In this document: positions 22,301-33,325 of the stretch, in pieces
Layout: every line of letters starts with the position of its first letter
How positions within the stretch are numbered: position 1 is the first letter of the stretch
Assembly (NCBI RefSeq): GCF_000711695.1
Contig: NW_013546891.1
Coordinates: 1 to 42,121, forward strand
Length of the DNA stretch: 42,121 nucleotides
Source: Tilletiaria anomala UBC 951
Lineage: Eukaryota > Basidiomycota > Exobasidiomycetes > Georgefischeriales > Tilletiariaceae
Direction: 5' to 3'
The notes under the pieces: generated by a model
Told to the model about the DNA's origin: nothing
The model's database searches: none
Seen by the model: the letters and a program-made list of their open reading frames with translations, nothing else
Program-made: the position numbers and the translations under genes

Positions 22301-23890
22301 TCGATGATGCCACCGCCGCCGCCCTGCACCACAATCTCCGTCGCTGCTCATGCGTCCGCGAGCGCAGCGCTCACGATGACTGTCGCTGACAGGACTGAAT
22401 CGGACAGCGACGCGACGCGTGTCGCGTCCGCATGGCCGTGCATCGCCGTCATGCGCGACAGGCCCGGCAAGGACGCACGCACAGCGCGTATCGTCAACTT
22501 TAATGGTGCAACAGGGCATCTCCTTCAGAACAAGGCAAAGCTGACATTTCAGCACCAACATCCCAGACGCCCGTCGTCATCATCAGCTTCTTCATCGCCC
22601 TCCCACGTATCCGGTTTAACGGAGATGCTGAGGAAGAGCGCGTTCGGTGACCGGCACAACGCTCATTCATTCGCGTACCTCGTGTCGTCCCCAGCCACTG
22701 AGCTGCCAGCACTTGCTTGGCCGAGAGTTACGCGACATGTCGAGCAGTCCGTTGCTGTCTTGGGCCTCTCTGCAGACCGCGATGCTTCTTATATGCCTTC
22801 TCGAGCACATGCACGAAGCCACAGCTCGTCCAGACCTTGGGTGTCCGGTGCGGAGATTGAGACATACATCAAGCTCCCGCGCGCAATGCCCTCACACATC
22901 TACATTTGCCCACAAATGCAGTTCAGCACATATGCGAATCCGCCTTTGGCGATTCAATATGCATGCGACGCGCATCGCACGGCCGTCGAGCCACTGCGCG
23001 TGCGCACGGGCGTCGAAATGACGCCTTTCGGCGACGCCGACTCCTTCGACGCAGATCTCGGCTCTGCCATCTTGCAGGCCGGCTGGGACCGCGAGGCGCT
23101 CGCGGCCGCAGGTGTCGGCACGACTATCCCCAGCTTCCCGCAAGGCCTGCCCGCTCGCAGCCCCACATGGACGCAGAACGTCAGCAAAGGCATCCCCATC
23201 CGCTCTGTCGCCGGCGGCATCGGCGAGGGTATGCAACGTGCACGCAGCGGTCTGGGCCGCAGCATGGAGGTCGTGCGCAAGTTTAGCAGTCCCCATGACC
23301 ACGGCAAGCCCAAGGGAAAAGGCACCTCACTCTCTTTCGACGACGCTGAATACGACGAGCGAACTTTCGCCGAGGCCGTGTCGAGCGAGGCGAACAAGTC
23401 TCTGCTCTCCGACTCACTATCCCAGCGTGGAGGCGCTGGGTCCGCGGAGACGCCATTGACCGCCATCAGTTCCGGCCCGTCGGATGAAGAATTTGACAAG
23501 GAGGACCCGGCCTGGGACTTGGCGCGAGGCACAGCTGAGGATGTCGAGGGTGATGAGTTGGGCTGGGACACGTTCGCCCTCCCAGATTGCGTTGGCGCCA
23601 GCAGTGGAAGAAACGGGCTCAAGCGTCTTGGCACAGTAAATAAACCTTCTGTCAGCCCTGATCGACAGGAAGAGTTTCTCATAGGCGATTTTGATGAATT
23701 TGACGACGGATCGGCAAGCATCCCTTGTCCTCCACAAGTCGCATCGAGTCTGCCCCCCGTCAAAGCGCAGGGTCTCCCGCCAACCAACTCTTCAAATATG
23801 GACACGGACAAGTCTGCTTTCACGCCCTCTTCTCTGGGCTCTCAGGGAGTATTGAAAGACAAGCGTAGGAAGAAGAGGCTAGCAATGTGA
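19342..23890 (+). CDS. BCAS3-domain WD-repeat-like protein
   Basis: Large beta-propeller-type protein of the BCAS3 family. In animals BCAS3 binds phosphoinositides at autophagic membranes together with PHAF1 and also affects the cytoskeleton; the fungal role is not established. Exon 1 is 19342-21966 and exon 2 is 22067-23890 (phase 0 intron), giving 1482 residues. WD-like sequence starts near residue 430 (LVAWSHWDKLGSVSFLLIGY then KDGSLQVWRK). RTCIRVLDLGSPG and RFNPTGEMLFSADVLGRVFQ are further blades. Across the intron, IYK|ITRGLTNAHVADAQWSRD and LLFVCTKRGTTHIAALNPHG match the family's RGT(T/S)H...NP(H/Y)GG signature. The first 300 residues and the tail are serine/alanine-rich and probably disordered; acidic DFDEFDD and EDPAWDL occur near the C-terminus. 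An in-frame ATG at 19507 is an alternative start. Confidence 0.75.
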
Positions 23891-23929
23891 AAGGGACATA
23901 ACAATCGTACGTACGCATGTACTCTACAA

Positions 23930-26900
23930 TTACTTGACCTTGGCGAACAGCTCTTGCATGCCCACGGGCAAGTATTGAACGTGACCTGTTGTCGCATCTC
24001 TCTCTTCCAGCCATAACACGTCATCCGAAATGTAGAAATTGATGCCGTGCTTGCCGTCGAGCGCTCGTGAGATGCGGTACAGCGCGGCTCCGGATGTCGA
24101 CTCCGTGCGATTGAGAGGCTGGACGAGGAGATCCGCCTCTGCGGCTGCCTCCTCGACGAGAGACTTAAAGGACACTTCCTCGGGTAGTCGGTTTGCGACG
24201 GGTACTTCTGCCTGCCTCTGCACCTTGTGCACTGCGGCGAACTCAGTTCGGGACATTGGTGTAATGTCCGGCTTGCGGAGTTTGCTATGTCGCTCATCAC
24301 CAAGTTCGATGGCTTCGTTGATAAGGTCGAGGCCGCGTCGGAATCCTTGCGAGATGCCCGGCAAGGCAGCAACAGCTTTCGGGAACCAGGCTTTCCAGAA
24401 CGTGTACCATTGAGCCACCTCGTCCAGGTTAGCGGATGGCTGGGTGAGCCACATGTGTAGAATCTCCAGCCATTTGGGGAAAAATTCTTTCTCCAAAATG
24501 CGACTCAGAACGCCTGGGCGTAATAAATCTGTCCACTGGAGTGCGCGCTCGAGCGGACTCATGTCCTGCTTGCTGGGGTTGATGGTCAAGTCGAATCGCA
24601 GAGCCGCGCCGAGCTTGGGTACGATGACATCTAACATCATCGAATCCCAGTCGCTCTCCTTGAATACCTCACGCCACTTGCGTGTGCCCGAAGGTATGTC
24701 GCGCGATGGTTTCCAGGCTTTCAAGCCAGATCGGAAGCGTCGCTTCGCGTCCGTCAGAAGTTCTTCTGCTCGTTCAGGGAAGATTGGTAACCATGGGAAG
24801 ACGATGTGCTGCAGATCGGAAGTGCTACCGCGCGGGTCCCATTCGGAAAGACTCTTCTTGATCTTGGGCAGGAGAAGTTGATCCATGGTGTTGTCCTTGA
24901 TGAAGCGTGGCAGCACGGCTGACCAAGCGGTGACAAGCACGACAGCCGCACTGGGGTGATGCGGATCCCAGTCGTTGTTGATCGCACTCCGGATCTTGGG
25001 CATGACGATCTGCCAGAGCAGAGTCTCATAAGGCGTCATGGCACCTTTTCCTTTCTGATTGCGCTGCGGCTCTTCCAGACGCAAAGCGGTGGCCCATCGC
25101 TTCAAATGGCGCGTCATCTTTACTGGCTCCTTCAGAGGCTCCCAGTCAGTTGCGATGCGGCGGACCTGAAGTAGGAATGAGGACGATTAGTCAATTTCAA
25201 GGAAGTGAACCGTTGAACTGGTTGGACTCACCACTGGAGCGATTGCTCCCACTAATGCCTCATCTAGGCTGAATTTGACGACATCGTCAGCGAAATCTCT
25301 CTGCAGGCGTTGGACTATCGTGTCGAACACATCGAGGCCCAAGCTCTGATCCAGCTGAGCCTTTCTACCTAGCCCTTCGATGTCCCGCACAAGCTCTAGC
25401 ACCCGCTTGAGACTGTCTGCGCCTTTGCTTTCTTTGATGATCCTCCGCTCTGCCTCTTCCAGCTCGCGCTGCACCCACTTCTGTCGATCTCGTATCGCCG
25501 CGCCTTCCTTCGCCAACTCATCGAGCGCCTGCCTATTGCAATCGCAGATGAGGCGCAGATTGTGCCGCAGTTCAGGTAGACGTGTACTGTCGCTCGTGGG
25601 AACCGCATGTTGAGCAAGTGCCGATGCCAGAGAGGAGACTTCACGCATCTCTCGTCCGGTTGCATCGATGATTTGCCCTATTCCTGCGTCGGTGCTCGGC
25701 AATGTACCAGCTTCTTCGATGATCTCTTCGTATGTCCGATGCTCGATCTTGGGCTTGCGCGGCTTCTTCTCCGCTTTTGTCCAGGCACGTGGACCGGCGG
25801 ACCGACCATCTCTGGTCTTCGCCTTGCCCTTTCCTTGCCCATTTCCCTTGTCGGCCGCTTGGTCTTCTTCATCGCTAGAGAAGACTTGACCGCGTCGACG
25901 GGCTTCCTGGCGATTCTGCTCAGTCATTTCTCGCCTACCGCCGAAGCCCATACCCGCTCGTTCAGGTCGCACCTGCACGTCAATCGGGTTGACGATGCCT
26001 TCTCCCTGCTTCCCTAACCCTCCACCGGACCAGCCCATCTTCGCCAGCATTTCTGCAGGATTGAACCCTTTGCCAAACTTGATGCTCGATCCTTTCTGCA
26101 CCGCAGCCTTGCCTCTACCACTAGTTGATGAGAGGAATGAGTTTTTGGAGACAGAAGGGCCATTGTCGTTGAAGGATGAAGGCCTGGTCGATCCAAAGCT
26201 GGGTGGCAGATGCGAGAGAGGAGCAGGGCCGGCATCTTCCAGTACCTGGTTTTTAGAAGTTGAAGCGACGGGCGTGCTGATGCCTGAGTCGGTACTTGCG
26301 ATACCCGGTCTTGCACGTAGACCAGGCTGTCCATTTGCGCGGTTTGTACCCTGTACCTGCTCCTCCGTCTGCGACGAGGTTGCATCCGGCCTTCTTGAGC
26401 CAATGCCACTTCTCGAGCTGACAAACGACGTTGGTTTAAAGCCAGCTCCACTGGCTTCTTTCTTCGCTTCCTTTGCCATTGCAGTTGGTCCACTGAAGCC
26501 CAGGCCTCCAAATGCAGGCCGCGTTTCCAAAGCAAGTTCCTCGTCTATTGGTTCTTGGCGAAGGCGCTGCATTTCCTTTTCGAGCGGGTCATCCTCTTTC
26601 CCTTCAAAAGTTGATGAAGAGTCTGACTGTTCAATTTCGTTCTCGTCTTCCACAGCAGATGCCTGCTGCGCGCCCTTCGAAGAAGCAGGTACGAACGCCT
26701 GCCCTCTCAAGTAGTCGACCTTCTTTCCCTTGCGGTCCCTCCCCCGTACTGTCCTTCCCACCCCTCCATCTCGTTCTTGCGCCTCATCATCCTCGTCTTC
26801 GGCGAATACACCATAGATGTGATCATCTTTGGTCTGATACTTTTTGCGACGCTTGCCATCGTGGCCGTGTTCGTCCGAAGCGTAGTTATCCCCGTCCGAG

Positions 26901-26953
26901 TCGCCGTCGGACGACGAGTAATCGTCGATGTGCGCCTTTTTGCGGCGAGCCAT
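23930..26953 (-). CDS. TFIP11: G-patch splicing factor of the TFIP11/Ntr1(Spp382) family
   Basis: Activates the DEAH helicase Prp43 through its G-patch during spliceosome disassembly (intron-lariat complex). Exon 1 is 26953-25232 and exon 2 is 25165-23930 (66-nt phase 0 intron), giving 985 residues. The start MARRKKAHIDDYSSSDGDSD is typical, with an acidic Ser/Asp N-terminus carrying FAEDEDDEAQERD. The G-patch begins near residue 292 (KFGKGFNPAEMLAKMGWSGG, then GLGKQGEG). A helical segment of about 100 residues leads into the GCFC-like C-terminal domain (TRHLKRWATALRLEE, MTPYETLLWQIVMPKIRSAI, PWLPIFPERAEELL, WYTFWKAWFPKAV). The last residues, LWLEERDATTGHVQYLPVGM, fit the family's end. The frame stays open upstream to 27115, but MARRKK is the conserved start. 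Its stop codon lies 39 bp from that of the BCAS3-like gene. Confidence 0.92.
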
Positions 26954-28099
26954 CACTTCATTTAGCTGCTCCTCGCATGACTTCCGGAAGATGATCGATT
27001 GGAAAAGCACAGTCTTGAGTCTTGACCAGCCAACCTCCTTAAACTGCAATTGACTTGTAGAAAGGCATTCAAAAGTGTCACTGACATCGGTTAGATGAGA
27101 ACGGAGAGGCACCATGATCTAGTGACAAGAATGAGTTCCTAGTAAGATGAGACACTTTGCTGCGCTCTCACTTGAGCGCTGGCGCGGACCCCTGTCTCGT
27201 TCAATCTGACGATGAGAGCAGCCTGCCGTATTTTCTCCTGAAACATATGGTCTACAAGACCACCGTCCCTCACCTTGTTCCCAGTCTTCACACATTACGC
27301 TCTCATGATGCTCTCAGCCCCTTCCTCCCACAGCATGGGCGACATCGGGCGAATCTGAATCATGGCGCTGGTAACCCTCAATCGCCTGCAGATCGAGCAC
27401 GGAAGGGGCGCGCGCCGAGTACGATCCCGCCGTCGCTCATGTCGCTGGCAGAAGCCAAAGCATTGTTCGAAAGCGTCCCTTCGTGGAAACTTCGACCTGT
27501 CTTCGGCAAAAGACGCTATGCTAAGGCGGCAGTTTTTGCTTCTGTCCCCACCATGAGGCGGCCCCCGCGCAATCGATAACGGGATGATCGTACTTGGTTC
27601 CACCTTCGTATCTCTGCACGGCCTTCACTCGATCGCAAGCCTTCAGTGGTATCATGTAGATCACAAAGACTTCAATGCCACGGAAGGGTAAGGTAGCAAA
27701 AGAGTTGTTGGCGGGCGAGCAAACAGTGATCGTAAGGAGAGCTAGACCTACCTCATGGTAGGGTATAGAATACAGGCTGCCGCCTTGTCAAAGGGGTGAT
27801 CGAACTTTTTGCATACACAGTCCTCAGAGGAGCCTTAAACAATCCCCGTGTAACGTGGAAAGAGGGAGGCCGCGGCCTGATTCGCTCGCACAGTCGCGCT
27901 CGATCGCAAGCCTGAGGAGCGAGGCGGGATGGGATGTCGCTGCGTTCTACCATGCATCATACCTTACATATTATGCGCAAATTATCGAATGAAAGCCAAG
28001 CCTTGTGCATGTAGGGAAGGCGAAAGGTAAATAGAAGGCGGTAATCGCGATCGAAGACGAAAAAGAGTATGCCGTTGGCTGAAGAATATGTTGTTACAG
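26954..28099. other. Intergenic region with a coding-like minus-strand fragment
   Basis: It lies between the start of TFIP11 and the end of the next minus-strand gene. Plus-strand frames at 27157-27579 have no recognisable product. The only coding-like content is the minus-strand stretch 27521-27953, described separately. No RNA gene or transposon was identified. Confidence 0.4.
27521..27953 (-). pseudogene. Possible remnant of a small protein gene with an internal repeat, family unknown
   Basis: A frame on the minus strand from about 27751 to a TAG at 27523-27521 opens with a secretion-like hydrophobic stretch (VGLALLTITVCSPANNSFA). It continues FRGIEVFVIYMIPLKACDRV and KYDHPVIDCAGAASWWGQ. 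About 120-270 bp upstream similar words recur, ACDRA and KFDHPFDKAAACILYPT, followed by a GTAGGT donor-like site. The nucleotide words CAGGCTTGCGATCGAG / AAGGCTTGCGATCGAG and AAGTTCGATCACCCC / AAGTACGATCATCCC support a partial duplication. No start codon or consistent splice phase links the parts, so this is reported as a likely remnant only. Confidence 0.25.
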
Positions 28100-31000
28100 T
28101 TACGCCTGGACGACATCCAGCGAGGCTTGCCATGCCATAATGTCGTTCAGTCCGTAGCCTTTCTTCTGTTTACTGTGTGTGGAGCTCCTGCGTGAGAGAT
28201 GAGGTGGACTGAGCACGTCCATTCCACTCAGCGATGGCGTCGGGAATGACTCCCGATCGAACCCTCGTACCAACGGCTGCGTAGCCTGCCTGGACGCAGT
28301 ACGCTGTGGTACCTGCAGCCTTTTACGGACAGGTGGTGAGTCGTGCGCAGGTGCAGGCATCCACGACGAGCTTTGCTGCTCTGCCTCACGATTGAGACGG
28401 CTGCGAAGCGCTGGGACGATATTCTCGCCCCATTCTATTGGCGTGGGGACATGCCTGGTCATGCCGACCGCTCGCTCCGTATCGAGCGGAGGGGGCGCCG
28501 GCTCTTGAACTGTAGGCACGTTGCTCAAATGCTCGGTAACATCCGGCAGCTCCACTTGAGCGTCAATCGCGAGAGAGCGATGCCAATCGGAGGGCATACG
28601 TGGCCTGCGCATGCGGGCTTCGGGCACATGAAGGAAGCGACATGAGCTCGCGCCAGTGGCGGCAGTCGTGCCCGTGAATGCGCCAGTGCCAGCGTTCAAG
28701 CGATCACATGAAAGCAGCCGCAGAATTTGCGCTGCATCCTCCGACTCGGAGCCGGTGTAGTAGCTTAGGCGAGACACGGTAGTCATGCCAGAGGCATTCA
28801 CCATTCTGCGGTCAGCTCCGGCGCGCCGGCGAGCACGTGAAGCGCTGTGACGAGAAAATGTCTCGTCTATGCCGCTGGAAGAATCTTCGGATGCTTTGCG
28901 ATGAAGGCGTGAGCTCCGGTACGGGTCAGTCCGTCTCCTTGGTCGACTGTGCTGCAAAGTAGGAGGGTCGACATCGTCGTTGCTCCCCTGGAGACGCTCA
29001 AGCCTCCGGCGTGCAGCCGCGAACTGTTCCCCTCCGCTCCTGCTAGCCATGCCCATTAGTCGTTCAAAGGCCCATTCACGATCAAGGTCGTCGCTGCGTT
29101 CCAGGGCGTGTAGTGCGGCCAAGCTGGCCTGCACGGCCCTTTCTGGGAACGGGACAGGTTCTGGCAACGTGTCACCTGAACTGTCCAGGTCCGAAAGCCC
29201 AGGAGGCGCCGCCGGGTGAGACTTGAATCGGTGTCGCCCATGGGACTTTCGGTTTGTTGTTGGGGACACGCGAGAGTAGAGCACTGCAGGTTCAAGATAA
29301 ACTTCCGTGATCCGGCTGCGGTAATCTGTCGAATTGCTAGAAAATCGCGATCCGCGCACATCCCCCCGGAAGCTGTGCTGACCCTGCGGCGGATCCGGCG
29401 GATGTGTTCCAAACGTCGGGCTGGCGAAAGGATGAAGAACGTTCGATCTTTCCAAGGGTGACCTGGATGCCCTGTCCGCAGCTTGAGTTTGGTGGAGCAA
29501 AGTCTTGGCGAATGGGTCGCTTTCATGGCTGATTTCGCCATCGACGGATCGAGCTGTGGTCGTGGTGATTGCCCGTGCGGGCGCGGCCGTATTGACAACC
29601 GTAGCGCTGTCGCCGCTGTTTTTCTTGATATGCCCAAACGCGTTCGACCCAGAGTTCCTGGGATCGAGATCGGTCAACGCGCCTCCCAAGTCTACTGGCT
29701 CGGAAGGGTTCACACTGATGACACCAACGCTTGCATCTGTTGCTTCGGAGGCCTCGCGGCTTCGGAGCATATCGCCTCGGTGCTTGTAGTCGGATCCAAG
29801 ACTGGAAAGGTGGCCGGACGCGTTGTTTCCCGTGAATGGCCAAATCTGCGGCACAGGCAGTGGTCGCCGGGGACGACCAGCGATTCGATCTTCCTCCATA
29901 GACACCTGTCGGAAGCGTTCCTGCTCGTCATCAATGCCCAAATTCGAGGGCAAGATTTCTCGCATTCCCCCTGAGGCGTGTGGGCTCGAATTGCGCACTT
30001 CATGTTGAGTATGTACGCTCATGGAAGCCGGCGTGAGGAATTCGGGCGATTGATAGGTAGCGCTGACTTGCGCGGCCACAGGGGAGCTGTGCGAAGACTC
30101 CGACGTCGAACTCAGGCTGGACCGCTTCCGGCAACTCGACCTGCGTCGTGGTGGCACAAGCTCAAAGGGCACCGATCCGCTGGAAGGGAAGCCCGAGGCA
30201 GCAAGCTCGTACCTCTGCCATTCCGAAAACTCCCTCGCTTTCAAATACGTGTGTTGGTCCATAGTTGCTCCCTGATCCTCAAGCGTGGAACTGACCGGCA
30301 CAGAGTCGAAGCCACGGATGGTAGCAGAGACGTCGTAGCTGTTGATGATCTGTCCTAGCTTCTCCGAACTGCTGCCAAAGGTGGTTGAGAAGGGCGTGGA
30401 TTTGGTGCGACTCATGTGCGCGACTACAGCAGTGGGCGGCGACGCGGACGCATCCGAACCTTCGGATTTGGACCTGTCCCATCCGACGGACCGACGCGCG
30501 AGAGACTTCGCGGCAGGTGACGCGAGGAGTGCAGTGCGATCCTCCACGTCCTCCCAAGCACCTTCTTGAGGTTGGAGCTTTGTTTCGGTACGCATTGTAT
30601 CGGGGACTGAAGCGCGATCGTTTACAACCGGTGTACCTTGAATGGTTGACAGCCTCTCTAGTATTAACTTGTTGCGAAGGCTGGAGTCGCTGTACCGTGC
30701 CTTCGCCCGCAGGCTCACGATCGAGGTGCGCTTGACACTGCGGACAGCATGCTGTTTCGGGTGTCGGCGCTCAGGCGAAGCATTGTTGCTTTGCTTACCC
30801 TTGCCTTTAGCAATGACTTTCTGCTCGGTGATTGCAGCAGCTGATACAGACGATTCGGAGCCTCCCCGCATGGTATGCTTCCTGCGGCCCTTGCGCCCGC
30901 GCCTGAAGCGGCTAAACAGACCAAGGCTTTTGCGCTTGGATGCAGCAACGCTGATACGATCAAACAACGCGGTAGCTGACTCGACGTCGACAATGTGTGC

Positions 31001-33251
31001 GCGCGGACCAGCTCGGAGCGTCTCGACTTCGATGTGTGCGGTAGACATGGAGTTCGAACGCGAATGCGTTGCCGGACGAGAGGTGACCGACTCTCGCTTC
31101 GACAGTGCCTCAGCCTTTCTGCGGCCTCTTGTGCCTTGTGCAACCGAGCCGGATCCAGAAGAGTGGCGCAGGCTCGGGGTGCGGGTAGCAGCTTTCAATG
31201 TGCTCTCTGGCGAAAAATTGGGCGCGGCATGCTCGAAGATGGAAGTGGGTGTCGTGGGAAAGATGGTATTGTCCTTGGGATGCACGTATGCTTCGTGGGC
31301 GCTTGACGCCGCTGGACGCGGGTGAAATGAGCTGATCTGTGGGCCGAAGAAGCGTTCCCGCTCGATTTGATTTTCGCCCAGCTTCAAAAGGCTCTGTTGA
31401 AAGGCCCGAGTTGGAAAGGGAAAGTCAGTTCACCAGCACGTCCACGCCGAATGAAACGACACGACTCACACTGGAGTTGCGCCTTGTGTTACGCTGCGCG
31501 TCTAGGAACGCGATGTTGAGCCCGCTCGGTGTCTCCGGCTCAGGTGTATAGTACACTTCACCCGATGCAGAGCTAGCCGTGCGCACCAGTCCTATGGGTA
31601 GCGTTCGTGGCTGGGTTGTGCCCGTGCTGATCTGGTGCAATCGCTCCAAGTCGCCAACACCGGGCGTCCAGCTTTTTGGGCGGGTTCGAGAGCGAAGAGC
31701 AGGCTGGTTCATTGGGTCGTGATCGTCATCGACGTACACATGTCCCAGTCCCTGCTTTAGCGCAAACGCCAGCGGCTCAGGCACGGGGTTCGGCGTGTGA
31801 CCACGATCAGAAAATTGGACACTTGGCACCGTGCCGCCTTCAGCGCTGTCTCTGCGCTCGTTGCGTACGTTGCCACGGCAAAAGGAAGGGGTTAGCCCTC
31901 CAAGGCTGTAGGAACTTGAGTCGGAGGTATCAGCGTCGACCCACGCCCCCGTATAGCCTCCACTGCCACTACCGGTAGCGCTACCGCTGTCTCCGTTGCC
32001 GCTGCTTCTGGCGCCCGAGCTACTTGTTACGCTTGAGTGCTTCTCCTTGGCAGCTAGCACGCACGGCCCCATGCGCGGGCTGGTCACCTTATCACCACCC
32101 TTCTTGCATACACTAGTGCTCCCCTGCATGTTCACACTCCCCCTGCGCTCGCTCAACTCCTCGTCTTCCTCGCCTTCAGGGATCGGTGTGATGCTCGAGC
32201 GAGCGACAGACCATGGCGTGATCATCGACAGCGTGGCTGTCGGTGGCGCATTCACCTCTTGCGAAAATGGCTCAGGCGCGTTTTGGCCATCAGACGCAGG
32301 AAGGAAACCTTGCATCGCCACAGATGTGGAGTTGGGAAGGCTATGGCTGCGGATCATGGGACGACGGACGATTCGGGACCGTCGTTCGCTATCGCGCTTC
32401 TGCCCGCATGCGTTATCAGCGCTTTGACCTTGAGACGGCACCAGTGCGGTGTTTGACGCTGCTGCTTGAGTATGATAGCAAGGCTGAGAAGTGAGGGTTG
32501 GTTCTCGATAGCCGTGCACATCTGCCATTTTTTGCTGTGCAGCATTGGGAAGTGAGCCGTGAGCAAACATCCAGCTAGTGGATGAGGGCGGTGGAAGCAC
32601 TACAAACGTGTCCTGCGGAACGTGAGCAGCGCCGGCGCGAAGGGGTTGCTGAGCAGCACCCGGCCGGGACCGCATAGGCCCGATAAATTTGCGCTTGCCA
32701 TTCATCTGATGTATCGCGTGCGCCGCGCCATCCTTCGAGGTATTGCGCTGCTCCGAATGCACTGGTACCGGGTTGAGGAAAGATAGCAACTCTTGTCTGC
32801 GAGTTACTATTGATCCCGAGCCAGCGCTGAAGACTGACGACAGGCGACGTGTGCCGCGTTGCAGGAATCCAGACTTGGCCGTGGCTCCTCCATCTGACGT
32901 GAGGAATGAAATTTCTCGACGGTGCGCTTGGCGCGGCTGTCCACCTTGATGCAGGTTTGGCCGACATTGCGAGTAGGCATGGCGGGGGACGCTTGTGCTA
33001 TAGTGGATGCTACCTTGAACCAACCGGCCATATGCATCTTGTTGGCCCTGAGCATAGTCGCTGGCGCGGATGCCGGTCAACAATGGCGTCACTGCCGGCG
33101 AGGATAGATTCGATTCCAGCTGCTGGCTGGGGCTGTTGTGGTCAAGGTTGACGGCGCGTGCGTCGATGGGTTGAAATGCGTCTTCGAAATCACTCAGCGA
33201 TACTGCCGAGGGGTGGTAACGAGTTGCAGTTGCCGACTGCGTCTGGCCCAT
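28100..33251 (-). CDS. Large disordered protein with N-myristoylation motif, function unknown
   Basis: Two exons, 33251-31470 and 31393-28100 (76-nt intron, GTGAGT...AACAG, phase 0), encode 1691 residues. The N-terminus MGQTQSATATRYHPS fits the myristoylation consensus (Gly2, Ser6), suggesting membrane attachment. Most of the protein is Ser/Thr/Arg/Pro-rich low-complexity sequence with many SP, RRxS and RSxS sites, i.e. phosphorylation-prone. A basic cluster (KSLGLFSRFRRGRKGRRKHT) lies in the first part of exon 2 and could bind acidic lipids. Conserved-looking islands are ALFDRISVAASKRKSLGLFS, a region starting QASLAALHALERSDDLDREW, and the C-terminal KKGYGLNDIMAWQASLDVVQ. No catalytic domain was recognised. 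A GTGAGT...CTACAG intron lies just upstream of the ATG. A membrane-associated regulator is possible, but that is inference. Confidence 0.75.
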
Positions 33252-33253
33252 TG

Positions 33254-33325
33254 CTGTAGCAAATGTCGGGAAATCAGTACACCACTCCGCCTAGCATGAA
33301 TATTGCATCCACTCTCAAAACTCAC
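33254..33325 (-). other. Probable 5' UTR intron of the myristoylated-protein gene
   Basis: On the minus strand a GTGAGTTTTG donor at 33325 and a TTTGCTACAG acceptor, with a CTGAT branch-like motif between, define a 72-nt intron ending two bases before the ATG at 33251. Joining an upstream ATG frame across it would be out of frame, so a leader intron is the simplest reading. Confidence 0.5.

Noticed and set aside
26954-27115. 54-codon N-terminal extension of TFIP11
   Set aside because: Open and in frame, but MARRKK at 26953 is the typical family start and the extension lacks recognisable features.
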